Assembly: GCA_944327245.1 (NCBI GenBank)
Contig: CALVHD010000016.1
Span: 1-39,990, forward strand
Length of the DNA stretch: 39,990 nucleotides
Direction of reading: 5' to 3'
From: Candidatus Gastranaerophilales bacterium
GTDB lineage: Bacteria > Cyanobacteriota > Vampirovibrionia > Gastranaerophilales > Gastranaerophilaceae
The notes beneath the pieces are model-generated. The model saw nothing but the letters and a program-made list of their open reading frames with translations. It ran no database searches and was not told the origin of the DNA. Shown here piece after piece: positions 24,667 to 33,665 of this stretch (positions are counted from its first letter, which is position 1; each line of letters starts with the position of its first letter). A program made the translations under genes and the position numbers.

Positions 24667-27282
24667 ATGACTGATACAACAAACAATCAAAATGAACTTG
24701 CAACGGTTTATAATGCCAGAGAAATTGAAAAAGATATTTATAAATTCTGGGAAGATAACGAGTTTTTTAAAGCTAATTCTCAATCTGAAAAAGAGCCTTA
24801 TTCAATAGTCATTCCTCCTCCAAACGTAACAGGTGTACTTCATATGGGTCATGCGCTTGATGGAACGCTTCAAGACATTTTAGTAAGATACAACAGAATG
24901 CTGCAAAAAGAAGTCTTGTGGATGCCGGGGTGTGACCATGCAGGAATTGCAACACAAAACGTTATTGAAAAAAATCTTGCAAAAGAAGGCAAAACACGCC
25001 ATGACCTAGGAAGAGAAGAGTTTCTTAAAATAACTTGGGACTGGGCAAACGAGCACAAAAACAGAATATTAGAACAATTTAAACTCTTAGGAGCAAGCTT
25101 TGACCTTTCAAGAAAAAGATTTACTTTAGATGAAGGGTGCTCAAATGCCGTAAAAAAAGTTTTTGTTGATTTATATAATAAAGGCTTAATTTACAAAGGA
25201 AATTATATAGTTAATTGGTGTCCGAGATGTCAAAGCGCAATATCAGACGTTGAAACAAACTACGAAACAGAACCGGGGCATCTTTGGGAAATTTCGTACG
25301 CACTTAAAGACGAAATGGGCGCAATTGTTATTGCTACAACCAGACCCGAAACAATGTTTGGTGATGTTGCAATAGCAGTTAATCCAAGCGACTACAAATA
25401 TAAAGATTTAATAGGAAAATCATGCGTAATGCCTCTAACAGGAAGAGTCATTCCTATTATTGCAGATGAATACGTTGATAAATCTTTCGGAACCGGGGCT
25501 CTTAAAATAACTCCTGCCCATGATCCTAACGATTTTGAAGTAGGTATGCGACATAATTTACCTCAAATCAAAGTAATTGATGAAAAAGGCTGTATGATGA
25601 AAAATAAATACGTACCGCCGCAATTACAAGGATTAACAAGAGAAGAGGCAAGAGAAAAAACCGTTAAAATGCTTGAAGAAAATCAAGTACTTGTTAAAGT
25701 ATCAGAGCATGTCCACAATGTAGGAAAATGTCAAAGATGCAACACAACAATAGAGCCATTATTATCAAGACAATGGTTTGTTAGAATGGAACCTTTAGCA
25801 AAACCTGCAATTGAAGCGGTTAAATCAGGCGCAATTAAATTTATTCCAAAAAGATGGGAAAAAAATTATTTAATGTGGATGGAAAATATACGCGATTGGT
25901 GCATTTCCAGACAATTATGGTGGGGACATCAAATTCCTGCATATTATCATAATAAAACAGGCGATATGGTTGTTGCGCTTGAAAATCCTGATCCAAACAA
26001 CTATACTCAAGAAACAGACGTTTTGGATACTTGGTTCTCATCTGGCTTATGGCCTTTTGAAACAATGGGCTGGCCAGATACAAATGCGCAAGATTATAAA
26101 AAATTCTACCCTACAAACACTCTTGTAACCGGTTTTGATATAATTTTCTTCTGGGTAGCAAGAATGATAACAATGGGCTTGGAATTTACTAAAAAACCTC
26201 CGTTTTCAACAGTATATATCCACGGTCTTATTCGCGATGAACATGGTCAAAAAATGTCTAAATCAAAAGGTAACACAATTGATCCGGTCGACTTAATCGA
26301 AAAATACGGCTGCGATGCCTTAAGATTTACTTTGACATATTTGTGCACATATGGCGGTCAGGATATTAAAATCAGTGATGAAAAATTTGAATTTGGAAGA
26401 AACTTTGCAAATAAAATTTGGAATGCTTCAAGATTTGTATTAATGAACATTACAAAATCACCCGATGAATTAAAACTTGACCTAAACAACCTGTCAATTT
26501 CAGATAAATGGATATTAAATGAATTAAACGAAACAAGCAAGCTTGTTAATGAAAATCTGGAAAATTACAGAATTGGCGAGGTTGCATCAATTTTATATGA
26601 ATTTTTCTGGAATAAATATTGCGATTGGTATGTTGAATTATCAAAAATTGAAAAAAATGAAAATGTTTTAGTTTACGTTCTTGATAATTTCTTGAGATTA
26701 CTTCATCCGATTATGCCCCATATTACAGAAGCTATTTGGCAAAAAATGCCAATTGAAAAAGAAAGCAAGGGCATATTATTTGCACAATATCCAAAATACA
26801 ATGAAAAATTGAATTTTAATTTAGATGCAAAAAAAATGGAAACAGTTTTCGAAACAATAAAAGCGCTTAGAAATCTAAGAGCAGAATTCAATATTCCTCT
26901 AAGTTCAACCATAGATATTATTATAGATAATAATGAAGAACTTTATGCTCAAATAATCCCATACTTAAAACGCTTAGCAAAAGTTAATTCAATAAGTTTT
27001 GAAAAAGATGCCAAAATTGCAAAAAGTGCCTATTGCACAGTGGGAGATACAAAAATAACAATTCCGCTTGAAGATTTAATTGACTTAGAACAGGAAATTA
27101 ATCGTCAACAAAAGAAAATGGACAAACTCCTAAATGAATTAAAGTCTATTGAAACAAGACTAAATAATGACAAATTCATCCTAAGCGCCCCAAAAGAAGT
27201 GGTTGAAAAGACAAAACAAAGAAAAGATGAATTAAATTCTGAAATCAGCTTAATAAAAGAAACAATTAAAAAACTTTCATAA
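24667..27282 (+). CDS. valS: Valyl-tRNA synthetase
   Basis: Class I synthetase that charges tRNA-Val and edits mischarged threonine. The protein is 871 residues. HMGH at 59-62 (the HIGH motif, in PPNVTGVLHMGHALD) and KMSKS at 529-533 frame the Rossmann fold. The CP1 editing domain lies between them (TTRPETMFGDVA, and GTGALKITPAHDPNDFEVG). The anticodon-binding domain follows, with WCDW-like and HPIMPHITEAIW segments, and a C-terminal coiled coil covers about 805-870. GAGG lies 8 bases before the ATG. No T-box or structured leader is visible in the 130 bases upstream, unlike many Firmicutes valS genes. A hairpin after the stop is shared with the convergent glycosyltransferase gene. Confidence 0.98.
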   Translation: MTDTTNNQNELATVYNAREIEKDIYKFWEDNEFFKANSQSEKEPYSIVIPPPNVTGVLHMGHALDGTLQDILVRYNRMLQKEVLWMPGCDHAGIATQNVIEKNLAKEGKTRHDLGREEFLKITWDWANEHKNRILEQFKLLGASFDLSRKRFTLDEGCSNAVKKVFVDLYNKGLIYKGNYIVNWCPRCQSAISDVETNYETEPGHLWEISYALKDEMGAIVIATTRPETMFGDVAIAVNPSDYKYKDLIGKSCVMPLTGRVIPIIADEYVDKSFGTGALKITPAHDPNDFEVGMRHNLPQIKVIDEKGCMMKNKYVPPQLQGLTREEAREKTVKMLEENQVLVKVSEHVHNVGKCQRCNTTIEPLLSRQWFVRMEPLAKPAIEAVKSGAIKFIPKRWEKNYLMWMENIRDWCISRQLWWGHQIPAYYHNKTGDMVVALENPDPNNYTQETDVLDTWFSSGLWPFETMGWPDTNAQDYKKFYPTNTLVTGFDIIFFWVARMITMGLEFTKKPPFSTVYIHGLIRDEHGQKMSKSKGNTIDPVDLIEKYGCDALRFTLTYLCTYGGQDIKISDEKFEFGRNFANKIWNASRFVLMNITKSPDELKLDLNNLSISDKWILNELNETSKLVNENLENYRIGEVASILYEFFWNKYCDWYVELSKIEKNENVLVYVLDNFLRLLHPIMPHITEAIWQKMPIEKESKGILFAQYPKYNEKLNFNLDAKKMETVFETIKALRNLRAEFNIPLSSTIDIIIDNNEELYAQIIPYLKRLAKVNSISFEKDAKIAKSAYCTVGDTKITIPLEDLIDLEQEINRQQKKMDKLLNELKSIETRLNNDKFILSAPKEVVEKTKQRKDELNSEISLIKETIKKLS

Positions 27283-27287
27283 AAAAT

Positions 27288-27315
27288 AAAAACCTCGGAA
27301 AATTCCGAGGTTTTT
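27288..27315. terminator. Bidirectional terminator shared by valS and the GT2 gene
   Basis: AAAAACCTCGGAA at 27288-27300 pairs with its complement at 27303-27315; the core is CCTCGG/CCGAGG with a small A/T loop. T5 closes the plus-strand side and the A-run serves as a U tract on the minus strand. The GT2 stop codon overlaps the end of the right arm (27314-27316). Confidence 0.85.
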
Positions 27316-28021
27316 AAAATTTATATTTCAATTTAATAATATTAATGAATGCTTCAAAAAATATTTTTGAATTCATTTTTGATTTACCATATTTTCTATC
27401 TTGAAAAATAATTGGAAACTCGTGTATTTTAGCATTATTTTTAAATGCACGATATTTCATTTCAATTTGAAAACAATATCCCTTTGATATAATTTCATCA
27501 GACAATATTTTTTTAACAACAGAACAATTCCATCCGTTAAATCCGCCGGTTAAATCATTTATTGGGCAACCAAGAACAATTTTTGAATATATTGAACCAC
27601 CCTTTGATATTAAATTTCTAATAAGACTCCAGCCTAATACCCTGCCTCCTTTGATATTTCTTGAAGCTACCACAACATCATATTTATCTAATTTTTGAGC
27701 AATTAAAGGTAGATATTCGGGATTGTGAGAAAAATCTGCATCCATTTGTATTACATATTCAAAATTATTTTTCAGGGCATAATTAAAACCATCAACATAA
27801 GCACTTGCCAAACCCAGTTTTTCTTTTCTTTCTAAAAGAAAAAGATTACTATAAATCAATTGTTTTTGTTTAATTAAAAATCTTGTCTTATCGATTGAAT
27901 TGTCATCAATGACTAAAATCGAAAAATTATATTTCAACATTACTTTTTCAATTTTGTCAATTAATTGACAAATATTCATTTCTTCATTAAAGGTAGGTAT
28001 TAAAATCAATATCGATTTCAT
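27314..28021 (-). CDS. GT2 glycosyltransferase, polyprenol-phosphate mannosyltransferase type
   Basis: A protein of about 235 residues with the soluble DPM1/Ppm1 form of family GT2. It starts ILILIPTFNEEMNI, followed by LVIDDNSIDKT (donor-binding Asp), EKLGLASAYVDGFNYAL, the metal-binding DAD at 94-96 in QMDADFSHNPEYLP, ASRNIKGGRV, LTGGFNGWN, and FQIEMKYRAFKN with FPIIFQDRKYGKSKM near the end. Enzymes of this kind transfer mannose (or another hexose) from a nucleotide sugar to polyprenyl phosphate at the membrane, supplying glycosylation or cell-wall pathways. No membrane segment is present. The ATG at 28021 is chosen over a TTG at 28036. There is no Shine-Dalgarno; a TATTAT box lies 5 bases before the ATG, so it may be leaderless. 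Confidence 0.9.
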   Translation of the reverse strand: MKSILILIPTFNEEMNICQLIDKIEKVMLKYNFSILVIDDNSIDKTRFLIKQKQLIYSNLFLLERKEKLGLASAYVDGFNYALKNNFEYVIQMDADFSHNPEYLPLIAQKLDKYDVVVASRNIKGGRVLGWSLIRNLISKGGSIYSKIVLGCPINDLTGGFNGWNCSVVKKILSDEIISKGYCFQIEMKYRAFKNNAKIHEFPIIFQDRKYGKSKMNSKIFFEAFINIIKLKYKF

Positions 28022-28111
28022 AAAGATAATATACAATAAAATAAATTTATAACGTATTAAAAATATATAAAAAAATAATCATTATTCAAAAAATTGTAAT
28101 AATATTAAGCT

Positions 28112-28774
28112 ATGAACGAAGCATCAATATTAGATATTATCTCGCCTGTTATGGTAGGCCCATCAAGCTCGCATACAGCAGGTGCGGTAAAAATAGGTCT
28201 ATTAGCAAAAAACATATACGGCAGAAAAATTAAAGACGTTGTAATTACTCTATATAATTCATACGCACAAACAGGAATAGGACATGGCAGCGATAAAGGC
28301 ATTTTGGCCGGACTATTGGGTTTTGGTGTTGATAATATCATCATTAAAGATATATTTAACAGCATTGAAGCAAGTAAAATAAAATACAGATTTGAATATG
28401 AAGAAAATTTTTCATATCACCCCAATGCTGTTGATATTAAATTTTCTGGCGAAGTTGAAATGAAAATCTCTGCTCAAAGTATCGGAGGCGGCGAAGTTCA
28501 AATTGTCAAAATTGATGATTTTGATGTTAATATCAACGGAAAATACAACTCAATAATTCTTGTCATCGATGATACAATAGGTCATATTTCAAAAATCACA
28601 TCCGTAATTCAAAAATACAATATAAACATTGCTTCAATCAACTGCGAGAGAAAATCCAAAGGGCAAAACGCCACCTGCTGTATAAGCTTAGATTCAGAAA
28701 TTAGCCATTCAGCCCTTTTGGAAATCGAGAAAGAAACTAAACCTAAATTAATGAGATATATAAAAAAATTATAG
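28112..28774 (+). CDS. sdaAB: L-serine dehydratase, iron-sulfur dependent, beta subunit
   Basis: The regulatory/structural half of the two-subunit [4Fe-4S] serine dehydratase that turns L-serine into pyruvate and ammonia. The protein is 220 residues. The N-terminal domain carries GPSSSHTAGAVKIG and the YNSYAQTGIGHGSDKGILAGLLG stretch that forms part of the substrate site. The C-terminal 75 residues are an ACT domain (IILVIDDTIGHISKITSVIQKYNINIASINCERK) that senses serine in studied enzymes. The sdaAA start is 9 bases downstream, a typical split operon. The ATG has no ribosome binding site; a TAATAT box ends 6 bases before it, so the transcript could be leaderless. Confidence 0.95.
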   Translation: MNEASILDIISPVMVGPSSSHTAGAVKIGLLAKNIYGRKIKDVVITLYNSYAQTGIGHGSDKGILAGLLGFGVDNIIIKDIFNSIEASKIKYRFEYEENFSYHPNAVDIKFSGEVEMKISAQSIGGGEVQIVKIDDFDVNINGKYNSIILVIDDTIGHISKITSVIQKYNINIASINCERKSKGQNATCCISLDSEISHSALLEIEKETKPKLMRYIKKL

Positions 28775-28783
28775 TGGTAAATA

Positions 28784-29683
28784 ATGCAAATAAAAACTTT
28801 TGAAGAATTAAAAAAAATATTAAAAAACAGCAACAAAGAAATATTTGAGATTGCACAGGAAATGGAGTGTCAAAATTTAGACATAACAAAAGAAGATTTC
28901 AGACAATCTGTTAAAAAAACTCTTAACGCAATGAAAGACGCAATAAAAAACGGATTAATCAACAATCAGATTACTAACGGAAAAATGGGCGGACAAGATT
29001 GCGTTAAATTAGTTAAGAAATACAAAGAAAAACCTTCTGTTTTTTCAAAACTGTTCGAAAAAATACTCACATACGCACTGGCAACATCAGAAGAAAACGC
29101 AAGAATGGGAAAAATTGCCGCATGCCCTACTGCAGGAGCTTGCGGGATAGTCCCGTCAGTTTTGATATCGCTTTTTGAAGAGTTTAATATTAACACAGAT
29201 AAACAAATTAATTCTCTTATTGTTGCCGGATTAATAGGAAAAATTATATCACAAAAAGTAAAACCTGCAGGCGCTGTAGCAGGATGTCAGGCTGAATGTG
29301 GCACAGCAGCAGCAATGGCAGCAGGTGCAGCCGCATATCTATTTGATTACAATATCGATATAATTCTAAATTCAGTATCTTTGTGTTTAAAAAATATCTT
29401 GGGATTAACTTGCGACCCTGTCCGCGGCTTTGTAGAGGTACCATGTATAAAAAGAAATCCTTTTATGGCAATCCATGCAATAACAGCCGTTGAATTAGCT
29501 TCAGCAGGTATTGAATCAGTAATCCCAACCGATGAAGTTGTAGATGCGATGGAACAAACCGGTGCATTAATGTCACCAAGCCTAAAAGAAAGTTCATTAG
29601 CCGGTCTTGCAAAAACCAAAACTGCAATTATCATGTCAAAAGCATGTTTTACCAAGAAATATTACTCAGAGCTTAAAGATTAA
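28784..29683 (+). CDS. sdaAA: L-serine dehydratase, iron-sulfur dependent, alpha subunit
   Basis: Catalytic subunit that holds the oxygen-sensitive [4Fe-4S] cluster. The protein is 299 residues, a normal size. Signature segments are GKMGGQDCVKL, ENARMGKIAACPTAGACGIVPS, KPAGAVAGCQAECGTAAAMAAGAA, LTCDPVRGFVEVPCIKRN and the TDEVVDAMEQTGALM tail. The cysteines in GCQAECG and LTCDPVRG...VPC are the usual cluster ligands. Together with SdaAB it feeds serine carbon to pyruvate in fermentation. cysK (serine-derived cysteine synthesis) lies about 9 kb away. The ribosome binding site is weak (GTGGT), consistent with coupling to sdaAB. Confidence 0.96.
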   Translation: MQIKTFEELKKILKNSNKEIFEIAQEMECQNLDITKEDFRQSVKKTLNAMKDAIKNGLINNQITNGKMGGQDCVKLVKKYKEKPSVFSKLFEKILTYALATSEENARMGKIAACPTAGACGIVPSVLISLFEEFNINTDKQINSLIVAGLIGKIISQKVKPAGAVAGCQAECGTAAAMAAGAAAYLFDYNIDIILNSVSLCLKNILGLTCDPVRGFVEVPCIKRNPFMAIHAITAVELASAGIESVIPTDEVVDAMEQTGALMSPSLKESSLAGLAKTKTAIIMSKACFTKKYYSELKD

Positions 29684-29870
29684 AAGATTTTATATATATT
29701 AAGTTATATTAAGCAAACATGAAACATAAAGTCAATTTTTTGCGCCGAATAAACTTTATTAAAATATAAAGAATAAGGAAAATTGATAGAAGATAACGAC
29801 GCTAAAAATTAATATATTGAGGATGATAAAAAAAGTATTTTACTCTCTCTCTTGATATCCTCGTGTTTAT
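29684..29870 (+). other. Intergenic stretch after sdaAA, no gene recognised
   Basis: About 190 AT-rich bases between the sdaAA stop and the terminator at 29871. A possible long-range stem pairs GAGGAT (near 29819) with ATCCTC (near 29857), around a CTCTCTCTC run. No open reading frame of useful size with a ribosome binding site is seen. It could be an sdaAA 3' untranslated region or a small RNA; neither is proven. Confidence 0.3.
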
Positions 29871-29902
29871 AAATGTTTGACCAAGTTCAAACATTTTTTT
29901 TT
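29871..29902 (+). terminator. Intrinsic terminator between sdaAA and murE
   Basis: A 10-bp stem, AAATGTTTGA at 29871-29880 with its complement at 29887-29896, and a 6-base loop, running into T9 (29894-29902) on the plus strand. The murE stop (29901-29903) lies at the end of this T run, so the hairpin also follows murE on the minus strand. Confidence 0.85.
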
Positions 29903-31367
29903 ATTCATTTTTTCCAAAAACTTTAACTACTTCTTCTCGATCGTCAAAGTGTATAGTTTTATCGGCTAAAATCTGATAATCTTCGTGACCTTTTCCTGCT
30001 AAAACCAGAACATCATTTTCACTTGAAATATCTTTCAATAATTTGATTGCAAGATGTCTGTCCGGTTCAACAAAAACTGTCTTTGGGTTAATTAAATTTA
30101 ATCCTGACAATATATCTGTAATAATTTGTTGGGGGTCTTCTTGACGAGGATTATCTGAAGTGATAATTATTTTATCACATAATTGCTGCGCAATTCGTCC
30201 CATTTTTGGACGTTTTGTACAATCTCTGTTTCCGCCGCAACCAAACATACAAATCAAATTTGCATTTTTAGGAGTTAATTCTCTAGCTGCCCTCAAAATA
30301 TTTTCCAATCCGTCAGGAGTATGTGCATAGTCAACAATTACCATAGGATTAGTTCTTACAATCTCAAATCGACCGGCAACGCTTCTGGTATCTTGAAGAG
30401 CGTCCCTTATTACTTCAAGCTTAATTCCGTTACACAAACCGACTCCGATTGCAGCCAAAGAATTATAAACGCTAAACATTCCATTTAAGTGCAATTTAAA
30501 AGGCAAGACCATATCTTGAAAACAGCAATCAAATGCAACACCGTCATGCATAAATTCAACATTTTTTGCCATTAAATCTGATTTATTTTTTACACCATAT
30601 GTTATAACATTAACTTCGCTGTCAATAACTTCCAAAAAACGTTTAGAATACTTGTCGTCATTATTTATTACGGCATTATTACCTTTTTTTAAACCTTTGA
30701 ATAATTTTGCCTTTGCATTAAAGTAATTCTCCATAGTTATATGATAATCAAGGTGATCTTGGGTTAAATTAGTAAAAATTGCAGTAGAAAAATTACAGTT
30801 TTTAACCCTAAACTGTTCAAGCGCATGACTTGAAACTTCAGTAATTACGTTTAAAACATCAGCTTTTAATATTTTCTGCAAAGTTTCTTGCATTTGAGGA
30901 GCTTGCGGCGTAGTGTGTTTAGCTTCTAAATAATCATCTTTTGACGAAAATTTATAACCAAGAGTTCCAATTAATGCACATTTTTTTCTGTCTTGCTCAA
31001 ATATTTTTTGAACCAAATGCGCAACAGTTGTCTTGCCGTTAGTACCAGTAACACCCATTAAATTAAGTTCATAAGAAGGATTATGATAAAAAACAGCAGC
31101 TAAATCCGCAATACTTTCTTGTGTTGAATTCACTATTAATTGCGGTATTTCAATATTCAAAGGTCTTTCACACATTAAAGCCACAGCGCCTTTTTCAAAA
31201 GCTTTCTGTGCATAATCATGACCATCAACATGCTCACCTTTTAAACACACAAAAATTTCATGAGAATTAATAGTATTTGAATTATATGAAATTCCTTTGA
31301 TGTCTATATCTTTAAAATTTAAAACTTCTTTTACATTGATATTTTTTACTATAGTACTTAAATCCAT
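29901..31367 (-). CDS. murE: UDP-MurNAc-L-Ala-D-Glu:meso-diaminopimelate ligase
   Basis: Adds the third amino acid to the peptidoglycan stem peptide in the cytoplasm. The protein is 488 residues. The ATP loop GVTGTNGKTT lies at 105-114, TNLTQDHLDYH (199-209) holds the carbamylated-lysine region that follows, and DYAHTPDGLENIL at 346-358. The specificity motif DNPR is at 405-408, which marks meso-diaminopimelate rather than lysine use and so a Gram-negative type wall. GAGG lies about 7 bases before the ATG. It is the last gene of the division cluster and follows ftsI by 40 bases. A terminator shared with sdaAA follows. Confidence 0.97.
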   Translation of the reverse strand: MDLSTIVKNINVKEVLNFKDIDIKGISYNSNTINSHEIFVCLKGEHVDGHDYAQKAFEKGAVALMCERPLNIEIPQLIVNSTQESIADLAAVFYHNPSYELNLMGVTGTNGKTTVAHLVQKIFEQDRKKCALIGTLGYKFSSKDDYLEAKHTTPQAPQMQETLQKILKADVLNVITEVSSHALEQFRVKNCNFSTAIFTNLTQDHLDYHITMENYFNAKAKLFKGLKKGNNAVINNDDKYSKRFLEVIDSEVNVITYGVKNKSDLMAKNVEFMHDGVAFDCCFQDMVLPFKLHLNGMFSVYNSLAAIGVGLCNGIKLEVIRDALQDTRSVAGRFEIVRTNPMVIVDYAHTPDGLENILRAARELTPKNANLICMFGCGGNRDCTKRPKMGRIAQQLCDKIIITSDNPRQEDPQQIITDILSGLNLINPKTVFVEPDRHLAIKLLKDISSENDVLVLAGKGHEDYQILADKTIHFDDREEVVKVFGKNE

Positions 31368-31407
31368 TTTATACCTCTTTGATTACAAATATATTTTAAC
31401 AAAAATA

Positions 31408-33114
31408 TTATTTTTTAACATTTTTATCGGGAGTTAAATTTAAAATTCTGACTAACTCGGTAGAAATTTCTTTAAAAACAGGTGCAGCAACAGTTGACCC
31501 CCATATACCTTCCCCTGAAGGCGAATCAACAACAACATACAGAACAACTTTTGGATTTGTTGCAGGGAAGAAACCAATCATAGAAGCATAAAGTTTATTT
31601 GAATATCCTGTTCCGTTAGAATTTGGTTTTCGTGAAGTGCCTGTTTTTGCTGCAATATAATAATCATCCAATTTTGCTGGATTTCTGCCATTTTCAACAG
31701 ATTTTACCAACAAATCAGTAATATCTTTTGCATCTTGTTCTTCTAAAATTCTTCTTTTAACGATTTTTGTTTCTGCCTCTTGAGGAGAATATTTAATTAA
31801 ATGCGGAGTAACCCACACACCCCTGTTTGCAATCGCACTTACAGCACTTACCATTTGTATTGCCGTAACAGAAGCACCATACCCATATCCCATTGCGCCA
31901 TGTGTTGCAACGTCCCAATATTTTGGAATGGGTAATAAGCCCGCCGATTCTCCCGGCAGATCTATACCTGTTTTTTCCCCAAAATTAAACAATTTTAAGC
32001 TATCGTAAAACTCTTTATCTGTCATCATTTGAGAAATCTTAATTGAGCCGATATTTGAAGAATGCTCAAATAAATATACTAAATCAATCATACCAGGCGC
32101 ACCTTTTGACCTGTAGTCATAATTTACTACATCCCACCAGCCGATTTTCATTTTGCCCGTATCATTAATTCTGGTATTTTTATTAATTTTTTTATTCATA
32201 AATCCGCATGCAACAGTTATGATTTTAAATGTAGAACCAGGCGGATATACATCGGTTATTGCCCAATTTTTCATTTCTTGCATAGTATATTTACTATATT
32301 GATTAGGGTCATAATTAGGCGCAACAGCTAAAGCAAGAATTTCACCGCTATTAGGCTCCATAACAATTGCCGCTGCCCTTGGCGCATGGAATTTTTGAAT
32401 TGTTTTTAAAAGATATTTTTCACAAACATGCTGAACAGCGCTATCTATTGTCAAAGTAAGTGTCTTACCTTTAACGGGAGCCGAAACATCGGCAGGATCA
32501 ACACTGATATTATAAATAATATCGCCATTAGGTGATTTTTCATAAGTAATTGTTTTATCAACGTACTCTAAATAATCTTTTGCTTTATACTCAATACCTC
32601 CTGCTGTATCAGCATTAGGGTTATAAAATCCAAGAACATGAGATGCAAGAGTTCCTTGAGGATATACTCTTTTATTTTTAACTTCATAAGAAAGCTCCCT
32701 TAAGCCTTTCTTTTTGATTTCTTGGACGGTTTTTCTATCTAAATCTTTTTTAACTGTTATTATTTTTTTATTTGTTTGGGAAAGTTTTTTTGTGAGTTCC
32801 GAAACAGACATTTTCAAATAAGGCGCTAATATTTCTGCCAATTTTTCAGGCGGATAGTCATAATAATTAGGATGAGCATATAAAATAAAGGTGGTTTTAT
32901 CTGCAGCGAGTTTAAAACCGTATCTGTCGACAATCTCACCTCTTAATACGTACATTTTTGACGTTCTTTGAGATTTTGCTTTTTGCTTACAGTGTCTGAT
33001 GTCAAATACCTGAAGCAAAAACAAATACAAAACTAAAGCAGCACAAGCTATATAAATAAAAGACTGCAAACAACCAATGCGTCTATCAATCTTGTTGTGT
33101 TTTTTCTCTTTCAA
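31408..33114 (-). CDS. ftsI: Class B penicillin-binding protein, septal transpeptidase
   Basis: A monofunctional D,D-transpeptidase of 568 residues that cross-links septal peptidoglycan with FtsW. One membrane helix lies at 14-36, then a PBP dimer/pedestal domain begins LRGEIVDRYGFKLA (57-70). The transpeptidase domain has all three motifs: STFK at 294-297 with the active serine, SSN at 352-354 and KTG at 490-492. There is no C-terminal PASTA repeat, which separates it from Firmicutes PBP2x/SpoVD forms. The start codon is TTG with a GGTGAG site, 14 bases after the ftsL-like stop. Its place between ftsL and murE supports the FtsI assignment over PBP2 (MrdA). Confidence 0.95.
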   Translation of the reverse strand: MKEKKHNKIDRRIGCLQSFIYIACAALVLYLFLLQVFDIRHCKQKAKSQRTSKMYVLRGEIVDRYGFKLAADKTTFILYAHPNYYDYPPEKLAEILAPYLKMSVSELTKKLSQTNKKIITVKKDLDRKTVQEIKKKGLRELSYEVKNKRVYPQGTLASHVLGFYNPNADTAGGIEYKAKDYLEYVDKTITYEKSPNGDIIYNISVDPADVSAPVKGKTLTLTIDSAVQHVCEKYLLKTIQKFHAPRAAAIVMEPNSGEILALAVAPNYDPNQYSKYTMQEMKNWAITDVYPPGSTFKIITVACGFMNKKINKNTRINDTGKMKIGWWDVVNYDYRSKGAPGMIDLVYLFEHSSNIGSIKISQMMTDKEFYDSLKLFNFGEKTGIDLPGESAGLLPIPKYWDVATHGAMGYGYGASVTAIQMVSAVSAIANRGVWVTPHLIKYSPQEAETKIVKRRILEEQDAKDITDLLVKSVENGRNPAKLDDYYIAAKTGTSRKPNSNGTGYSNKLYASMIGFFPATNPKVVLYVVVDSPSGEGIWGSTVAAPVFKEISTELVRILNLTPDKNVKK

Positions 33115-33128
33115 CTTCTCACCCGATA

Positions 33129-33665
33129 CTAATAACTTACAACTAAAGAATGTTTCTTTTTATTTGTTTTGTTAAAATTCAAGTTTGGCAAATCAATTGC
33201 ATCAACTTCAACAACATGCTTCGCTCTTTCCAGCAGGTTTGTTTTAGAAACTGCTTTATCGATATTATAATATGATTGCAAAGAATCAACCTTATTTTGC
33301 AATTCTTCGTTTTCATAGTTCAGCTCAAGTGTTGCTCTGGAAATTTGATTTAATTGAACTTCTTTACATGAAACAAAATAATAACAAACCAAACAAAACA
33401 AAACCAATACACTTAAAACGATATACAAAAAATTATTAACCCTTTGTATTATCATCTCTTTATATGGTTTTTCATCCAAAAAATAACCGCTTATAATTTG
33501 ACTGTTATTATCAATTGGGTTTTGAGCTGCATTTCCGTAATTATTGAATGTCGGTTTATTTTGTTTATTATTGGATTGTTTCTTTTCAATCTTATTTTTA
33601 TTTTTATTGGTATTCAAATTCAAAATTGCCTCACTACACTCGCATTGCCACTCTGAGCTTTGCAC
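33129..33665 (-). CDS. FtsL-like cell division protein
   Basis: A protein of 178 residues. A polar Asn/Lys/Gln-rich cytoplasmic part spans 1-75, one membrane helix lies at 78-98 (YIVLSVLVLFCLVCYYF), and a leucine-zipper-like coiled coil follows at 101-132 (LNQISRATLELNYENEELQN). This is the FtsL/DivIC plan, and the position between rsmH and ftsI is where ftsL sits in division clusters. Sequence identity in this family is always low, so the call rests on topology and context. The long reading uses GTG at 33665 and overlaps rsmH by 32 bases, but its AAGGAG touches the GTG. A TTG at 33620, just after the rsmH stop with GAGG 5 bases upstream, may be the true start. Confidence 0.8.
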   Translation of the reverse strand: MQSSEWQCECSEAILNLNTNKNKNKIEKKQSNNKQNKPTFNNYGNAAQNPIDNNSQIISGYFLDEKPYKEMIIQRVNNFLYIVLSVLVLFCLVCYYFVSCKEVQLNQISRATLELNYENEELQNKVDSLQSYYNIDKAVSKTNLLERAKHVVEVDAIDLPNLNFNKTNKKKHSLVVSY

